From Companilactobacillus tucceti DSM 20183 (GTDB lineage: Bacteria > Bacillota > Bacilli > Lactobacillales > Lactobacillaceae), in assembly GCF_001434665.1 (NCBI RefSeq), contig NZ_AZDG01000002.1, positions 83,879-147,878 of the forward strand: a stretch of DNA of 64,000 bases, read 5' to 3'. A program made the translations under genes and the position numbers. A model generated the notes under the pieces. The model was not told where the DNA came from. It saw nothing but the letters and a program-made list of their open reading frames with translations, and searched no databases. Of the stretch, positions 26,701 through 35,938 are shown piece by piece. Positions within the stretch are counted from its first letter, which is position 1. Every line of letters begins with the position of its first letter.

Positions 26701-26726
26701 ATGTTTAAAATTATGGAGGTAAATTT

Positions 26727-27971
26727 GTGAGTAAAGCAAATGAAGTAATTGAAAATATTGATGCGGGTGATTTTAGTGATGTAGATGGCCTCATCCAATC
26801 ATCAATTGAACAAGACGACGACCAAACACAATTTTCTTTAGCAGAGACATTACTTAGTAGAGGGCTCTCAGTTCAAGCTAGAGTAGTTTATGAAGCATTA
26901 TTAGTACATTATCCAGATGAGGGGCAAATCCTCTCTAGGCTTGCTGAAATTGCTGTTTCAGATGGTGATTCTGATAAAGCCTTGGATTATATAACAAAAA
27001 TCGAACCTGATGATGATGCTTATGCTGAAAGTTTGCTAGTTTCAGCTGATATATATCAATCACAAGGATTGTACGAGGTTAGTGAGCAAAAGCTTTTAAC
27101 TGGAATTAGAGAGTTTCAAGATGAAGATGTTTTCAAGTTTGCTCTAGCGGAATTGTATTTTGATGAAAATAAGTTTGATAAAGCATTGGTTTACTACGAT
27201 ATTTTGTTAGATGCAGGTATCGACAACTATTCAGGAATTTCAATAGTTTTGCGTAAAGCTAGTTCTTTAGCCGGAACTGGTGAATACGAAGCAGCAATTT
27301 CAGAATTTGAACAACTAAATGCTATTGAATTGAATGAAGATGCTCAATATCAATTAGGATTTTTATATAATCAAGTAAAAGATTATAATAAGTCTGTTAA
27401 AGTTTTAGAAAAATTGCTTGAAATAAACCATGATTATCCAACCGCATATAGCATTTTAGCTGATGATTATTTAAATCTTAAGAGAAATGAAGACGCCTTT
27501 AAGTATGCACAATTAGGACTGAACTTGAATGAGTTAGACGAAAATCTCTATATGATTGCTTTTGAAGCTGGAACATCAGAGAATCTTTCTGAATCTTTGA
27601 GTTTAATTGAAACTGGTATTAAGAAGGTTGAGAATCCTTTACCATTAATAATTAAACTAAGTGACTTTTATATTACTAGAGGTCAATTCAAAAATAATCT
27701 CGATCTGCTTGATGGAAGAGACTTAGCAAACAATCCTAAGTTAACTTGGAATTTAGCAAAATCATATTATGAAACAGATAATCAAAAGTTAGCCCAAGAC
27801 AATATTTTGTTAGTATTCGATGAATTTAAGGATAATCTTGACTACTTGTCTGATGTCATTGAGATTTTACGCAGCAGCGGAGATAAACAAGTTCTTAAGG
27901 TTGCGGTTAAGATGTATTTGAAACTTGAACCAGACAATATTGATATGCAAGAATTATTAGAACAGATTTAA
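26727..27971 (+). CDS. Tetratricopeptide-repeat protein
   Basis: A 414-residue soluble protein made almost wholly of TPR-like helical repeats, for example ARVVYEALLVHYPDEGQI, KALVYYDILLDAGIDN and KSVKVLEKLLEINHDYPTAY, at spacing near 34 residues. No signal peptide or membrane helix is seen, so it is cytoplasmic. TPR proteins mediate protein contacts; the partner is unknown. The same gene lies between hup and cca in many lactobacilli. The start is GTG at 26727 behind a GGAGG ribosome binding site. cca begins 18 bp downstream, so they are probably cotranscribed. Confidence 0.85.
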   Translation: MSKANEVIENIDAGDFSDVDGLIQSSIEQDDDQTQFSLAETLLSRGLSVQARVVYEALLVHYPDEGQILSRLAEIAVSDGDSDKALDYITKIEPDDDAYAESLLVSADIYQSQGLYEVSEQKLLTGIREFQDEDVFKFALAELYFDENKFDKALVYYDILLDAGIDNYSGISIVLRKASSLAGTGEYEAAISEFEQLNAIELNEDAQYQLGFLYNQVKDYNKSVKVLEKLLEINHDYPTAYSILADDYLNLKRNEDAFKYAQLGLNLNELDENLYMIAFEAGTSENLSESLSLIETGIKKVENPLPLIIKLSDFYITRGQFKNNLDLLDGRDLANNPKLTWNLAKSYYETDNQKLAQDNILLVFDEFKDNLDYLSDVIEILRSSGDKQVLKVAVKMYLKLEPDNIDMQELLEQI

Positions 27972-27989
27972 AAAAGGTGAGGTATTTTT

Positions 27990-29192
27990 ATGCGTATGAA
28001 AGAACTTCCTGCAGACTTTAAAAGAGCTCTGCCAGTCTTAAAAGAAATTGAACAGGCCGGATATGAGGCCTATTTTGTCGGCGGAAGTGTACGCGACCAT
28101 ATTTTAGGTCTACCAATTCATGATGTGGATATTGCTACAAGTGCCTATCCAGAAGAAATAAAAGAGATCTTTAAACATACAGTTGATACTGGTATCCAAC
28201 ATGGGACGGTCACTGTACTTTTTGGCGGTTCATCTTATGAAATAACGACTTTTAGGACCGAATCGGGTTATCAAGATTATAGACGACCTGATGAGGTTAC
28301 TTTTGTGCGTTCATTAGAAGATGATTTAAAAAGGCGTGACTTTACAATCAATGCGTTAGCTTTAGATCGTAATGGTGAAGTTATTGACAAATTTGACGGT
28401 TTAAAGGATCTTAATAATCATTTGATACGTGCTGTTGGTAAAGCAGAGGAACGTTTTAATGAAGATGCGTTAAGAATGATGCGTGCGGTAAGATTTCAAT
28501 CACAGTTGAATTTTAGAATTGAAGATAAAACTGCTGAGGCTATTAAGTCAAATGCACATTTACTTGAGAAAATAGCTGTTGAAAGAACTCGTGAAGAGTT
28601 TATTAAAATGATGCTCGGACAAGCTTGGCAAATTGGCTTTTCTGACTTTTTAAGATTCAAATTATGTGAATTTGCTCCTGGTATGAGAGAACATAGCACT
28701 TTACTACATAAATTAATTGAATTGAAGCCTGTTGAGTTCTTAGATGAAGATTCGGTATGGGTAGCGATTGGATTTGCACTAAAATTATCAGATCATGATT
28801 TAAATAAATTATTAAGAGTTTGGAAAGTTTCAAATAAAACTAGAGAAACTAGTTTGGCAACATATGAGATGTTGGAATTATTTTCAAATCAAAATTTTGA
28901 TATTTGGGAGATCTATAATTTAGGCATCGATAATTTTGAAAGAGCAGCTAAATTGTGTCAGTTGTTCAGTATCAAAATGGAATATGACAAAATCTCTAAG
29001 TCAATTGAGCAAATTCCTATTAAATCAAGTCATGATTTAGCAATAACTGGAAATGACTTGATTAAAATATTGAATATTACTCCTGGACCAGAAATTGGTA
29101 AAATGCTTAAAAACGTTGAGAAAGCAGTTGTTGAAGAAAACGTTTGCAATAATTTTGATGAATTAAAAGTTTATGTGTTAAGCAATCGTTAA
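27990..29192 (+). CDS. cca: CCA-adding tRNA nucleotidyltransferase
   Basis: Adds or repairs the 3'-CCA end of tRNAs using CTP and ATP. A 400-residue class II enzyme. GGSVRDHILG is at residues 31-40, followed by metal-binding Asp45 and Asp47 (HDVDIAT) and the nucleotide-selecting RRDFTINALAL (Arg115, Arg116, Asp117). The neck and RNA-binding helices follow (RFNEDALRMMRAVRF). A GGTGAGG ribosome binding site lies upstream. The ATG at 27990 (MRMKELP) and the ATG at 27996 are both possible; spacing favours the first slightly. It follows the TPR gene. Confidence 0.95.
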   Translation: MRMKELPADFKRALPVLKEIEQAGYEAYFVGGSVRDHILGLPIHDVDIATSAYPEEIKEIFKHTVDTGIQHGTVTVLFGGSSYEITTFRTESGYQDYRRPDEVTFVRSLEDDLKRRDFTINALALDRNGEVIDKFDGLKDLNNHLIRAVGKAEERFNEDALRMMRAVRFQSQLNFRIEDKTAEAIKSNAHLLEKIAVERTREEFIKMMLGQAWQIGFSDFLRFKLCEFAPGMREHSTLLHKLIELKPVEFLDEDSVWVAIGFALKLSDHDLNKLLRVWKVSNKTRETSLATYEMLELFSNQNFDIWEIYNLGIDNFERAAKLCQLFSIKMEYDKISKSIEQIPIKSSHDLAITGNDLIKILNITPGPEIGKMLKNVEKAVVEENVCNNFDELKVYVLSNR

Positions 29193-29237
29193 TGCTGTGG
29201 TATCATTAAGTTAATAAAGTATTGAAAGGGTGATAAT

Positions 29238-29702
29238 ATGTCAAAGCATGTATTTAAAGAATTGAAGTTCTATTTTAGAAATGATGATACTTGGACAGTA
29301 AGTCATAGTGAAATGAGCGATGTCTGGCTAAGTCGTGTTACAACAAGTTATGGACGTATTGCAGGAGGTAGAATGCAAGAGATCCATCCATGTAAGCGTT
29401 TTAGAATAGAGATTCTTCCAGATGCTGACTATATTAAAGATGCTGATGTTTCAACAGCTGCTATGGCCGATGGAATGTTCAACCGTATTATGAAGTATCA
29501 AGATATTGAAAAATGTGATCTTGTTTTTGAAGATGATGAAGATAAAGATCCATTGCAAATTTACTTCCCATTCAAGAAGAAGGATGCCGATGGATTGGAT
29601 AACATTTATCAATCATCAGCTATCTCAAAGAAGAATGGCAATCTTTACTTAACAATCGATCCAGCACATACAGTGTTCGATTTGTACAAGAATGAACTTT
29701 AA
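29238..29702 (+). CDS. Conserved protein of unknown function
   Basis: A 154-residue soluble protein without signal peptide or membrane helix. I do not recognise a named domain. It is rich in charged and aromatic residues, with a conserved-looking core (FYFRNDDTW, GRMQEIHPCKRFRIEI, DPLQIYFPFKKKD) and an even alpha/beta pattern, so it is a well-folded globular protein rather than a spurious reading frame. Codon use matches strongly expressed neighbours, and a GGGTGATAAT ribosome binding site precedes the ATG. It stands alone between cca and an ABC-F gene and ends at its own terminator. Confidence 0.8.
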   Translation: MSKHVFKELKFYFRNDDTWTVSHSEMSDVWLSRVTTSYGRIAGGRMQEIHPCKRFRIEILPDADYIKDADVSTAAMADGMFNRIMKYQDIEKCDLVFEDDEDKDPLQIYFPFKKKDADGLDNIYQSSAISKKNGNLYLTIDPAHTVFDLYKNEL

Positions 29703-29707
29703 TATTT

Positions 29708-29744
29708 AAGAGGTAGAAGCTAAATTGGCTTCACCTCTTTTTTT
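29708..29744 (+). terminator. Terminator after the unknown protein gene
   Basis: Stem AAGAGGTaGAAGC with GCTTCACCTCTT (with a small mismatch) and a run of seven T. Confidence 0.85.
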
Positions 29745-29799
29745 AATGCCTATATTCGTCTAAAATATTAAGTAATTAAAAAAATATGTGGTGACTTAT

Positions 29800-31689
29800 T
29801 TGAAAACTTTAAATATATCTAATGCCTCCAAGTCATTTGGAGAAAGAACCCTTTTTACAGACGTTACGTTCACAATTAATGAAGGAGATAGAATTGGTCT
29901 TCTTGGTTTAAATGGAGCCGGTAAAACTACTTTATTGGACGGAATAGTCGATAATAACGAATTAAATACTATTGACATGGAAATGCCTAAGGATTACAAA
30001 ATCACTTATCTAAGACAGCAGCCTGAGTTAGATGAAGATCTTTCCGTTATAGATGCTGTTTTTGCGGGTGAAGGTGAGCAATTCAAACTCATTCGTAAAT
30101 ATGAAAAATCTTTGGCACAATTTAATAATAATTCGACTGATGAAAAAATTCAGGACGAATTCTTTAAATTACAGGAAAAAATGAACGCAGCTGAAGCTTG
30201 GCAAATGGAATCAGATGTTAAGTCGATTTTAAATAAGCTAGGTATAACTGAACTAGATAAGTTAGTTAAAGAATTATCTGGTGGTCAACAAAGACGTGTT
30301 GCTTTGGCACAAGCTTTGATTGCCGACTCTGATCTATTGATCCTTGATGAGCCTACTAATCACTTGGACTATGAAGCTATCGACTGGTTAGAAGGTTATT
30401 TGAATAAATATCGTGGCTCAGTACTTTTTGTAACCCATGATCGTTATTTCTTGAATAAAGTATCTACAAGAATTCTTGAGTTGGAGAATCAAAGTATTAC
30501 TGAATATTCAGGAAATTATGAGAAATATTTGCAGCAAAAAGCTATCAATGAAGAAATTTATAATTCAGAACAACATCATAAAACGCAAATGTTTAAAAAA
30601 GAACTTGAATGGATGCGTGCAGGTGTAAAAGCCCGTGGGACTAAACAACAAGCGAGAAAAGATCGCTTTACTGATTTAAAAGAAGATCTTAAAAATAAGC
30701 CTGAAGTTAAAAAAGATATGACTATAGATATTGCTCAACAACGTTTGGGTAATGATGTTTTTGATATTAAAAATGCTAGTTTGAAATTTGATAATCAAGT
30801 AATTATTAATGATTTTAGTTATCTTGTAACAAAGGGAGATCGTATAGGAATTACTGGAGCTAATGGTTCAGGTAAAACAACTTTCTTAAATACGATCGTT
30901 AATAAGATTCCATTAGATTCTGGTGAAATAAAAACTGGTCAAACAGTTAAAATCGGTTACTATACACAGTACACAGAAGATATGGATCCTGAGAAACGTG
31001 TTATTCGCTATCTTGAAGGTATTGGACAAGGAGTAAGAAATTCTGACGGAGAGTCAATGTCAGCCTCACAATTGTTAGATACTTTCATGTTTGACCATAA
31101 GATGCAAGGTGCATATATTAGAGAACTATCTGGTGGGGAAAAAAGACGTTTGTATCTTTTGGCAATCTTGATCAGACAGCCAAATGTCTTGTTGCTTGAT
31201 GAACCCACAAATAATTTGGATATTGGAACTTTAACTATTCTTGAAGACTACTTGGAAAAATTCAAGGGGACAGTTATGGCTGTATCTCATGATCGTTATT
31301 TCTTGGATAAAGTAGCTGATAAATTGTTGATATTCAAAGGTAACGGGAATATTCAAGAAAGTTATGACTCATATTCAAATTATGTTCAAAAAATGAGTCA
31401 AGAAAAGCATCAAGAAGTTAAAGAAAAAAAGGCCGAAGAAAAAGCTGAACGACCTGAGAAAAAAGAAACTGAAAAGACTAAGTTAACTTATTCTGAACAA
31501 ATGGAATTTGATAAACTAGAACCAAAAATTGAAAAATTAGATGATGAAATTACAAAATTGAAGGAACAATTGAATGATGATAATAACGATTATCAAAAGT
31601 TGATGGACTTTCAACGTCAGTTAGATGAAAAAAATGCAGAAGCAGATAAATTGATGGAACGTTGGGAATATTTGGGACAATTTGCTTAG
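29800..31689 (+). CDS. ABC-F ATPase, Uup/YfmR-like
   Basis: A soluble twin-ATPase of the ABC-F class, about 629 residues, acting on the ribosome rather than in a membrane. There are two ABC cassettes: Walker A GLNGAGKT and GANGSGKT, signatures LSGGQ and LSGGE, Walker [13 protein letters not shown] and [13 protein letters not shown] linker of about 80 residues lies between them (PtIM region). A C-terminal coiled coil (about residues 540-629) rich in Lys and Glu is the Uup-type DNA/RNA-binding extension. The start is probably the TTG at 29800 behind GTGGTGA; a GTG at 29788 is an alternative. The group includes YfmR/Uup, linked to relief of ribosome stalling; antibiotic-protecting members differ. 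thyA follows after 10 bp. Confidence 0.88.
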   Translation: MKTLNISNASKSFGERTLFTDVTFTINEGDRIGLLGLNGAGKTTLLDGIVDNNELNTIDMEMPKDYKITYLRQQPELDEDLSVIDAVFAGEGEQFKLIRKYEKSLAQFNNNSTDEKIQDEFFKLQEKMNAAEAWQMESDVKSILNKLGITELDKLVKELSGGQQRRVALAQALIADSDLLILDEPTNHLDYEAIDWLEGYLNKYRGSVLFVTHDRYFLNKVSTRILELENQSITEYSGNYEKYLQQKAINEEIYNSEQHHKTQMFKKELEWMRAGVKARGTKQQARKDRFTDLKEDLKNKPEVKKDMTIDIAQQRLGNDVFDIKNASLKFDNQVIINDFSYLVTKGDRIGITGANGSGKTTFLNTIVNKIPLDSGEIKTGQTVKIGYYTQYTEDMDPEKRVIRYLEGIGQGVRNSDGESMSASQLLDTFMFDHKMQGAYIRELSGGEKRRLYLLAILIRQPNVLLLDEPTNNLDIGTLTILEDYLEKFKGTVMAVSHDRYFLDKVADKLLIFKGNGNIQESYDSYSNYVQKMSQEKHQEVKEKKAEEKAERPEKKETEKTKLTYSEQMEFDKLEPKIEKLDDEITKLKEQLNDDNNDYQKLMDFQRQLDEKNAEADKLMERWEYLGQFA

Positions 31690-31699
31690 GAGAAAATTG

Positions 31700-32650
31700 A
31701 TGAACAATGAACAACAATATTTAGATTTGTTGAAATATGTTTTAGAGAATGGACATAAAAAATCTGATCGTACCGGTACAGGAACTATCAGCACTTTTGG
31801 CTACCAAATGAGATTTGATTTGAAGGAATCATTTCCGCTATTGACGACCAAAAAGGTTCCATTTGGATTAATTAAAAGTGAATTACTCTGGTTTTTACAT
31901 GGAGATACTAATATTAGATACTTGTTAGAACATAAGAATCATATTTGGGATGAGTGGGCTTTTAAAAAATATATTGAGAGTTCAGACTATAATGGTCCAG
32001 ATATGACAGATTTTGGTCATCGTTCTTTAGTCGACAGTGAATTTGCTAAAGAATATAAAGTTGAAAAATCTGCCTTTGATAAAAAAATTCTCAAAGACGA
32101 TGAATTTGCCAAAAAATATGGTGATTTAGGATTTGTTTATGGCGCTCAATGGCGACATTGGCAAACTCGTGAAGGTGGATTTATTGATCAAATTAAAAAT
32201 GTTATTGATCAAATTAAAAAGACTCCATATTCACGTCGTTTAATAGTTAGTGCCTGGAATCCAGAAGATGTACCTACGATGGCATTGCCTCCTTGTCACA
32301 CATTATTTCAATTTTATGTGAATGATGGTAAATTATCTTGCCAACTTTATCAAAGAAGTGGCGATTTATTCTTAGGTGTTCCGTTTAATATAGCTAGTTA
32401 TGCATTGTTAACTCATTTGATTGCTAGAGAGACTGGTTTAGAAGTAGGCGAGTTTATTCATACTCTTGGGGATGCACACATTTATTTGAATCATCTTGAT
32501 CAGGTTAAATTACAACTAACTAGAAAGCTTGTCTCTGGTCCAAAACTAGAAATAGATTCAAATAAGAGTATTTTTGATTTAGATACTACAGACATTAAAT
32601 TGTCTGGGTATGAACCAGAACCAGCAATTAAGGCACCTGTCGCCGTTTAA
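31700..32650 (+). CDS. thyA: Thymidylate synthase
   Basis: Makes dTMP from dUMP with methylene-tetrahydrofolate, yielding dihydrofolate. It has 316 residues, the same as the Lactobacillus casei enzyme, including the roughly 50-residue insert (about residues 88-140) of the long lactobacillar form. The catalytic cysteine is Cys199 in [11 protein letters not shown]; the dUMP-binding [10 protein letters not shown] and [13 protein letters not shown] are present. The ATG at 31700 lies behind AGGAG at 31688-31692. The DHFR gene, which recycles the dihydrofolate, starts 12 bp downstream, forming the usual pair. Confidence 0.97.
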   Translation: MNNEQQYLDLLKYVLENGHKKSDRTGTGTISTFGYQMRFDLKESFPLLTTKKVPFGLIKSELLWFLHGDTNIRYLLEHKNHIWDEWAFKKYIESSDYNGPDMTDFGHRSLVDSEFAKEYKVEKSAFDKKILKDDEFAKKYGDLGFVYGAQWRHWQTREGGFIDQIKNVIDQIKKTPYSRRLIVSAWNPEDVPTMALPPCHTLFQFYVNDGKLSCQLYQRSGDLFLGVPFNIASYALLTHLIARETGLEVGEFIHTLGDAHIYLNHLDQVKLQLTRKLVSGPKLEIDSNKSIFDLDTTDIKLSGYEPEPAIKAPVAV

Positions 32651-32662
32651 GGGAGTAATCTG

Positions 32663-33151
32663 ATGATAAGTTTTTTATGGGCTGAAGATAAAAATCACGT
32701 AATAGGTTATAAAGGGCGTTTGCCTTGGAAATTGCCTAACGATATGAAACGTTTTAAGGATCTAACAATTGGAAAAAGTATTGTTATGGGACGAAGAACA
32801 TACGAGAGCTTTCCTAATGGTCCACTACCAAAACGTTTAAATATTGTTATGTCTAGAAATTCAAAGTACCAGGTCAAAGAACCTGCAGTTTTGATAAATG
32901 ATATTTCGGATCTATCCAAATATGTTGATATGAATTCTGAAATCGTTGTAATTGGTGGTAGTAAAATATTTGAAGCCTTCAAAGATATTGTCGATCGTCT
33001 TTACTTAACTAAAATAGATTATGAGTTTAAGGGCGATGTTAAAATGATTGATTTAGATTATAGTAAATTTAAATTAATTGAAAAAGAAGGCGGTATTATG
33101 GACGAAAAAAACATCTATCCATATACTTTTGAAACATATCAAAGAATATAA
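32663..33151 (+). CDS. folA: Dihydrofolate reductase
   Basis: Reduces dihydrofolate to tetrahydrofolate with NADPH. It is 162 residues, close to the L. casei enzyme (about 162). MISFLWAEDKNHVIGYKGRLPW starts the protein, with the conserved Trp of the Met20 loop and the active-site acidic residue in LPNDMKRFK. MGRRTYES and IGGSKIFEAF bind NADPH. It is cotranscribed with thyA, 12 bp upstream, with GGGAGTAATCTG before the ATG, and ends in a strong terminator. Confidence 0.96.
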   Translation: MISFLWAEDKNHVIGYKGRLPWKLPNDMKRFKDLTIGKSIVMGRRTYESFPNGPLPKRLNIVMSRNSKYQVKEPAVLINDISDLSKYVDMNSEIVVIGGSKIFEAFKDIVDRLYLTKIDYEFKGDVKMIDLDYSKFKLIEKEGGIMDEKNIYPYTFETYQRI

Positions 33152-33192
33152 AAAAGTTCTTTGTCAAATAGTATTGATGAATGATTGATCTG

Positions 33193-33221
33193 AAGCACCT
33201 CTTAGTTGAGGTGCTTTTTTT
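33193..33221 (+). terminator. Terminator of thyA-folA
   Basis: Perfect 9-bp stem AAGCACCTC at 33193-33201 and GAGGTGCTT at 33208-33216, followed by a T run. Confidence 0.92.
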
Positions 33222-33486
33222 ATGCACTGATAAGCTTAACTCTTTTAATCAGATGATTAAGATTTCTAAATCCATAACAATTATATTTTAATTTTTTATT
33301 TTATTAATAGTTCTCTCCACGGAAGCTTATAAATGTTCACACACTTAAATGTATTTTTATTGCAAAAGATAGCTTATTTGATTCTTTAAAAAGTGGATAG
33401 ACTTATTAATGTCCAAAGTGTCAAGATTCTTTCATTCAATTTTGGAGTACAATTACTTTACCAATTATCGATGGGAGCTAAATCTT
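33222..33486. other. Intergenic region upstream of the MFS gene
   Basis: AT-rich, without a convincing gene. A TACAAT at about 33448-33453 could be a -10 element but has no good -35 partner. The upstream in-frame extension of the MFS gene (from ATG 33409) lacks a ribosome binding site. No riboswitch consensus is seen. Confidence 0.5.
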
Positions 33487-34953
33487 GTGAAAAATAAGCA
33501 TTTAATATTGATTCTTAGTTCAATTTTCATTGCAACATTCATGACTTCTGTTGAGACGACAATTGTTACCACTGCACTACCAACTATTACTAGTGACTTG
33601 CATGGAATATCCATGCAAAATTGGGTTTTTTCTATGTATCTACTTACTACCGCAATTTCTACACCAATCTACGGTAAATTTAGTGATCAGATTGGACGTA
33701 AGCCAGTATTCTTGATTGGACTATTTTTATTCGTATTAGGATCTTCAATGTGTGGGTTTGCTCCAAATATCGTATTTTTGATTTTTTCACGAGCAATACA
33801 AGGGATGGGTGCAGGTGCTGTGATGCCAGTTACTTTTACCATTATTGTGGATGTATTCCCAGTCGATAAACGTGCCGGAATAATGGCACTAAATAACACT
33901 GCATGGGGGATTTCTGCTCTATTTGGGCCGTTATTAGGTGGTTTCATTGTGGATCAGCTAAACTGGCATTGGGTCTTCTTTATTAATGCTCCGCTTGGTA
34001 TTTTAGTTTTTGTCTTAATATTGTTTGGTTACAAGGAGAAAAAGTCAGTATCCACTTCTCTTCCAATTGATTATATTGGGTCAGCTGTTCTTTCAGTATT
34101 TCTAATTACATTATTGTTGGCTCTTCAATTTCTTGGCAATAAAGATTCATCAAAAATGTCAGCTATAATTCTCTTAATTGTCAGTTTTGCGTCTTTTGTT
34201 ATTTTCTTAAAACAGGAAAATCGAAGTATAAACCCAGTAATTCCATTAAAACTTTTTAGAAATAGAACATTTTCAAATCAAATATTCACGGCACTTCTTC
34301 TAAGCGGTGTACAAATAGGATTTCAGATTTATTTTCCTCAATGGTTACAATCCATCTACGGCGTGTCTGCTTCTATCGCTGGTTTTGCAATCACTCCAAG
34401 TCCAATTTTTTGGTTAATCTTTTCATTTGGAGTTGGTCCATTAATTAAACGCTTTTCACCTAAACATATAGCCTTACCGATTATTGTGATACAGACAATT
34501 TTTTATATTCCTTTAATTTTTGCGACTAAGAGCCTTCCAATGATTTTGTTTTATATTATTTCAGCTGTCACAGGTGCTGGATTAGGAACTATTATTACTA
34601 TGAATACTGTCATTGCCCAAGTTGAAGTGCCTGAAGAAAACGTGGGAGTTGCATCTTCCATGCTCACACTGGGAAGAACACTTGGACAAACATTAATGAC
34701 TGGTATTTTTGGATTAATATTTAACACTAGTTTAAATTATGGAATTCAAAAAAATAATGGTATTTCAATTTCAAAGATCAACCAATACATTGACGCTTCA
34801 ACTCATAAATTAGTTTCAACAACCCAGTCATCAACAATAGACAAAGTTTTATTGGTAGCTTTCCACAATGTGTTCATTTGTGCGATTATTCTTTTTATCA
34901 TTGTTTTCCTACTCAACTTAACTGATAAGACAAACAAAACAATAAAAGATTAA
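33487..34953 (+). CDS. MFS drug exporter, DHA2 (EmrB/QacA-like) family
   Basis: A 14-helix major facilitator of about 488 residues. Motif D1/A region is YGKFSDQIGRKPVF (about residues 65-78). The antiporter motif C, with GxxxGPxxGG, appears as ALFGPLLGG around residue 140-ish. An ETTIVTTALP segment in helix 1 marks the DHA2 subfamily. It should expel small hydrophobic or cationic compounds in exchange for protons; the substrate is unknown. The GTG at 33487 is chosen over ATG 33409 because GGGAG at 33474-33478 precedes it and the protein then begins at the first helix. No local repressor gene is adjacent. It stands alone between terminators. Confidence 0.85.
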   Translation: MKNKHLILILSSIFIATFMTSVETTIVTTALPTITSDLHGISMQNWVFSMYLLTTAISTPIYGKFSDQIGRKPVFLIGLFLFVLGSSMCGFAPNIVFLIFSRAIQGMGAGAVMPVTFTIIVDVFPVDKRAGIMALNNTAWGISALFGPLLGGFIVDQLNWHWVFFINAPLGILVFVLILFGYKEKKSVSTSLPIDYIGSAVLSVFLITLLLALQFLGNKDSSKMSAIILLIVSFASFVIFLKQENRSINPVIPLKLFRNRTFSNQIFTALLLSGVQIGFQIYFPQWLQSIYGVSASIAGFAITPSPIFWLIFSFGVGPLIKRFSPKHIALPIIVIQTIFYIPLIFATKSLPMILFYIISAVTGAGLGTIITMNTVIAQVEVPEENVGVASSMLTLGRTLGQTLMTGIFGLIFNTSLNYGIQKNNGISISKINQYIDASTHKLVSTTQSSTIDKVLLVAFHNVFICAIILFIIVFLLNLTDKTNKTIKD

Positions 34954-35042
34954 TAATCGTAAGCTGCTCATTACTTGTTGACACGCACACTATACCTGAC
35001 TTATATCAACTGAAAGTTGAAAGCTAAAATGTACAGTAAAAG

Positions 35043-35071
35043 CTGGTATTGATTATATTCATCAATACCAG
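35043..35071. repeat. Perfect hairpin without T run
   Basis: An 11-bp inverted repeat, CTGGTATTGAT at 35043-35053 and ATCAATACCAG at 35061-35071, with a 7-bp loop, between the convergent MFS and TrhA genes. No U tract follows on the plus strand. Confidence 0.6.
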
Positions 35072-35086
35072 AAAATGTGGAACCAT

Positions 35087-35126
35087 AAAAAAATCCTCAA
35101 CCGATATTATCAGTTGAGGATTTTTT
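35087..35126. terminator. Bidirectional terminator between MFS and TrhA genes
   Basis: Stem AAAAAATCCTCAAC at 35088-35101 and GTTGAGGATTTTTT at 35113-35126 with an 11-bp loop. It serves the convergent genes on both strands. Confidence 0.9.
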
Positions 35127-35131
35127 AGTGT

Positions 35132-35788
35132 CTAGTGAACATATAAGTAAACCGAGAAATACATCAAAGCTGTACCGATCATAACGAAAATATGCCAGAT
35201 GACATGAACGTATTTAAGATTCTTGATTAGATATACACCAGCACCTAGTGTGAAAGCAATACCACCAAATACTAGTAACCAAGTTCCTGTTGCACCAATA
35301 GATTGATATAGCGGTTTCATCGCTATTACAATAGCCCAACCCATTAGTACGTAAAGTAGAGTTTCAAAATATTTGAATTTACCTACATTAAAAATCTTAT
35401 ATAATATTCCAAAAACTGCTAAAGCCCATATAACAGATAATATGACGATACCAAAGGTTGACCTTCTAAGGGCCAATAAGCAATATGGAGTATACGTACC
35501 TGCAATCAATAAAAAAATTGAGCTGTGATCGAATATTTGAAATACACGCTTAGCCTTGGTGAAGTATAGACTATGGAATAAAGTGGAACTTAAGTATAGG
35601 AAAAAAAGTGTAAAAGCATAGATGAAATAAGCAGTAATTGTTAAAGCATCCCCACTTTTAAATCCTTTGATCAACAAAAAAACAGCACCAATAATTGCTA
35701 GGATTATACCTATTCCATGAGTGACAGCACTAAATATTTCATTAGTGATAATATATCGCCTAGAAAAGGCTTTTTTTAATTTACTCAA
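35132..35788 (-). CDS. TrhA/hemolysin III-family membrane protein
   Basis: A 218-residue, seven-helix membrane protein of the PAQR/hemolysin III family (Bacillus YqfA type). The family motif EIFSAVTHGIG (residues 17-27) starts helix 1; helix 2-3 carry SSTLFHS with the metal-binding His, FDHSSIFLLIAGTYTP follows, and HVIWHIFVMIG near the end contributes the final histidines. Bacterial members are linked to membrane fluidity and energy metabolism; the old haemolysin name is not good evidence of toxicity. The start is TTG at 35788 with a weak ribosome binding site. It is monocistronic. Confidence 0.88.
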   Translation of the reverse strand: MSKLKKAFSRRYIITNEIFSAVTHGIGIILAIIGAVFLLIKGFKSGDALTITAYFIYAFTLFFLYLSSTLFHSLYFTKAKRVFQIFDHSSIFLLIAGTYTPYCLLALRRSTFGIVILSVIWALAVFGILYKIFNVGKFKYFETLLYVLMGWAIVIAMKPLYQSIGATGTWLLVFGGIAFTLGAGVYLIKNLKYVHVIWHIFVMIGTALMYFSVYLYVH

Positions 35789-35874
35789 ATTAAGATCTCT
35801 ACTTTCAAATTAGTTAATTACATTATAATACAGATGAATTAATGGTGAGTGAATAGAAGAAGACTCTTTTTCAA

Positions 35875-35903
35875 GAGACAATTGCGAACGTGTGTTTTAT
35901 AAT
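35875..35903 (+). promoter_or_regulatory. Promoter with LexA-like box upstream of the nuclease-helicase gene
   Basis: GAGACA at 35875-35880 and TATAAT at 35898-35903, 17 bp apart. CGAACGTGTGTTTT at 35885-35898 fills the spacer and matches the Firmicutes LexA/DinR consensus CGAACRNRYGTTYC at 13 of 14 positions. LexA there would block the promoter. Confidence 0.55.
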
Positions 35904-35938
35904 TAAAGGTGATTTATATAAATGAAAGAGGAGTTTTT

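Noticed and set aside
33409..33486. N-terminal extension of the MFS gene from ATG 33409
   Set aside because: No ribosome binding site, and it adds 26 polar residues before helix 1; GTG 33487 has a well-placed GGGAG.
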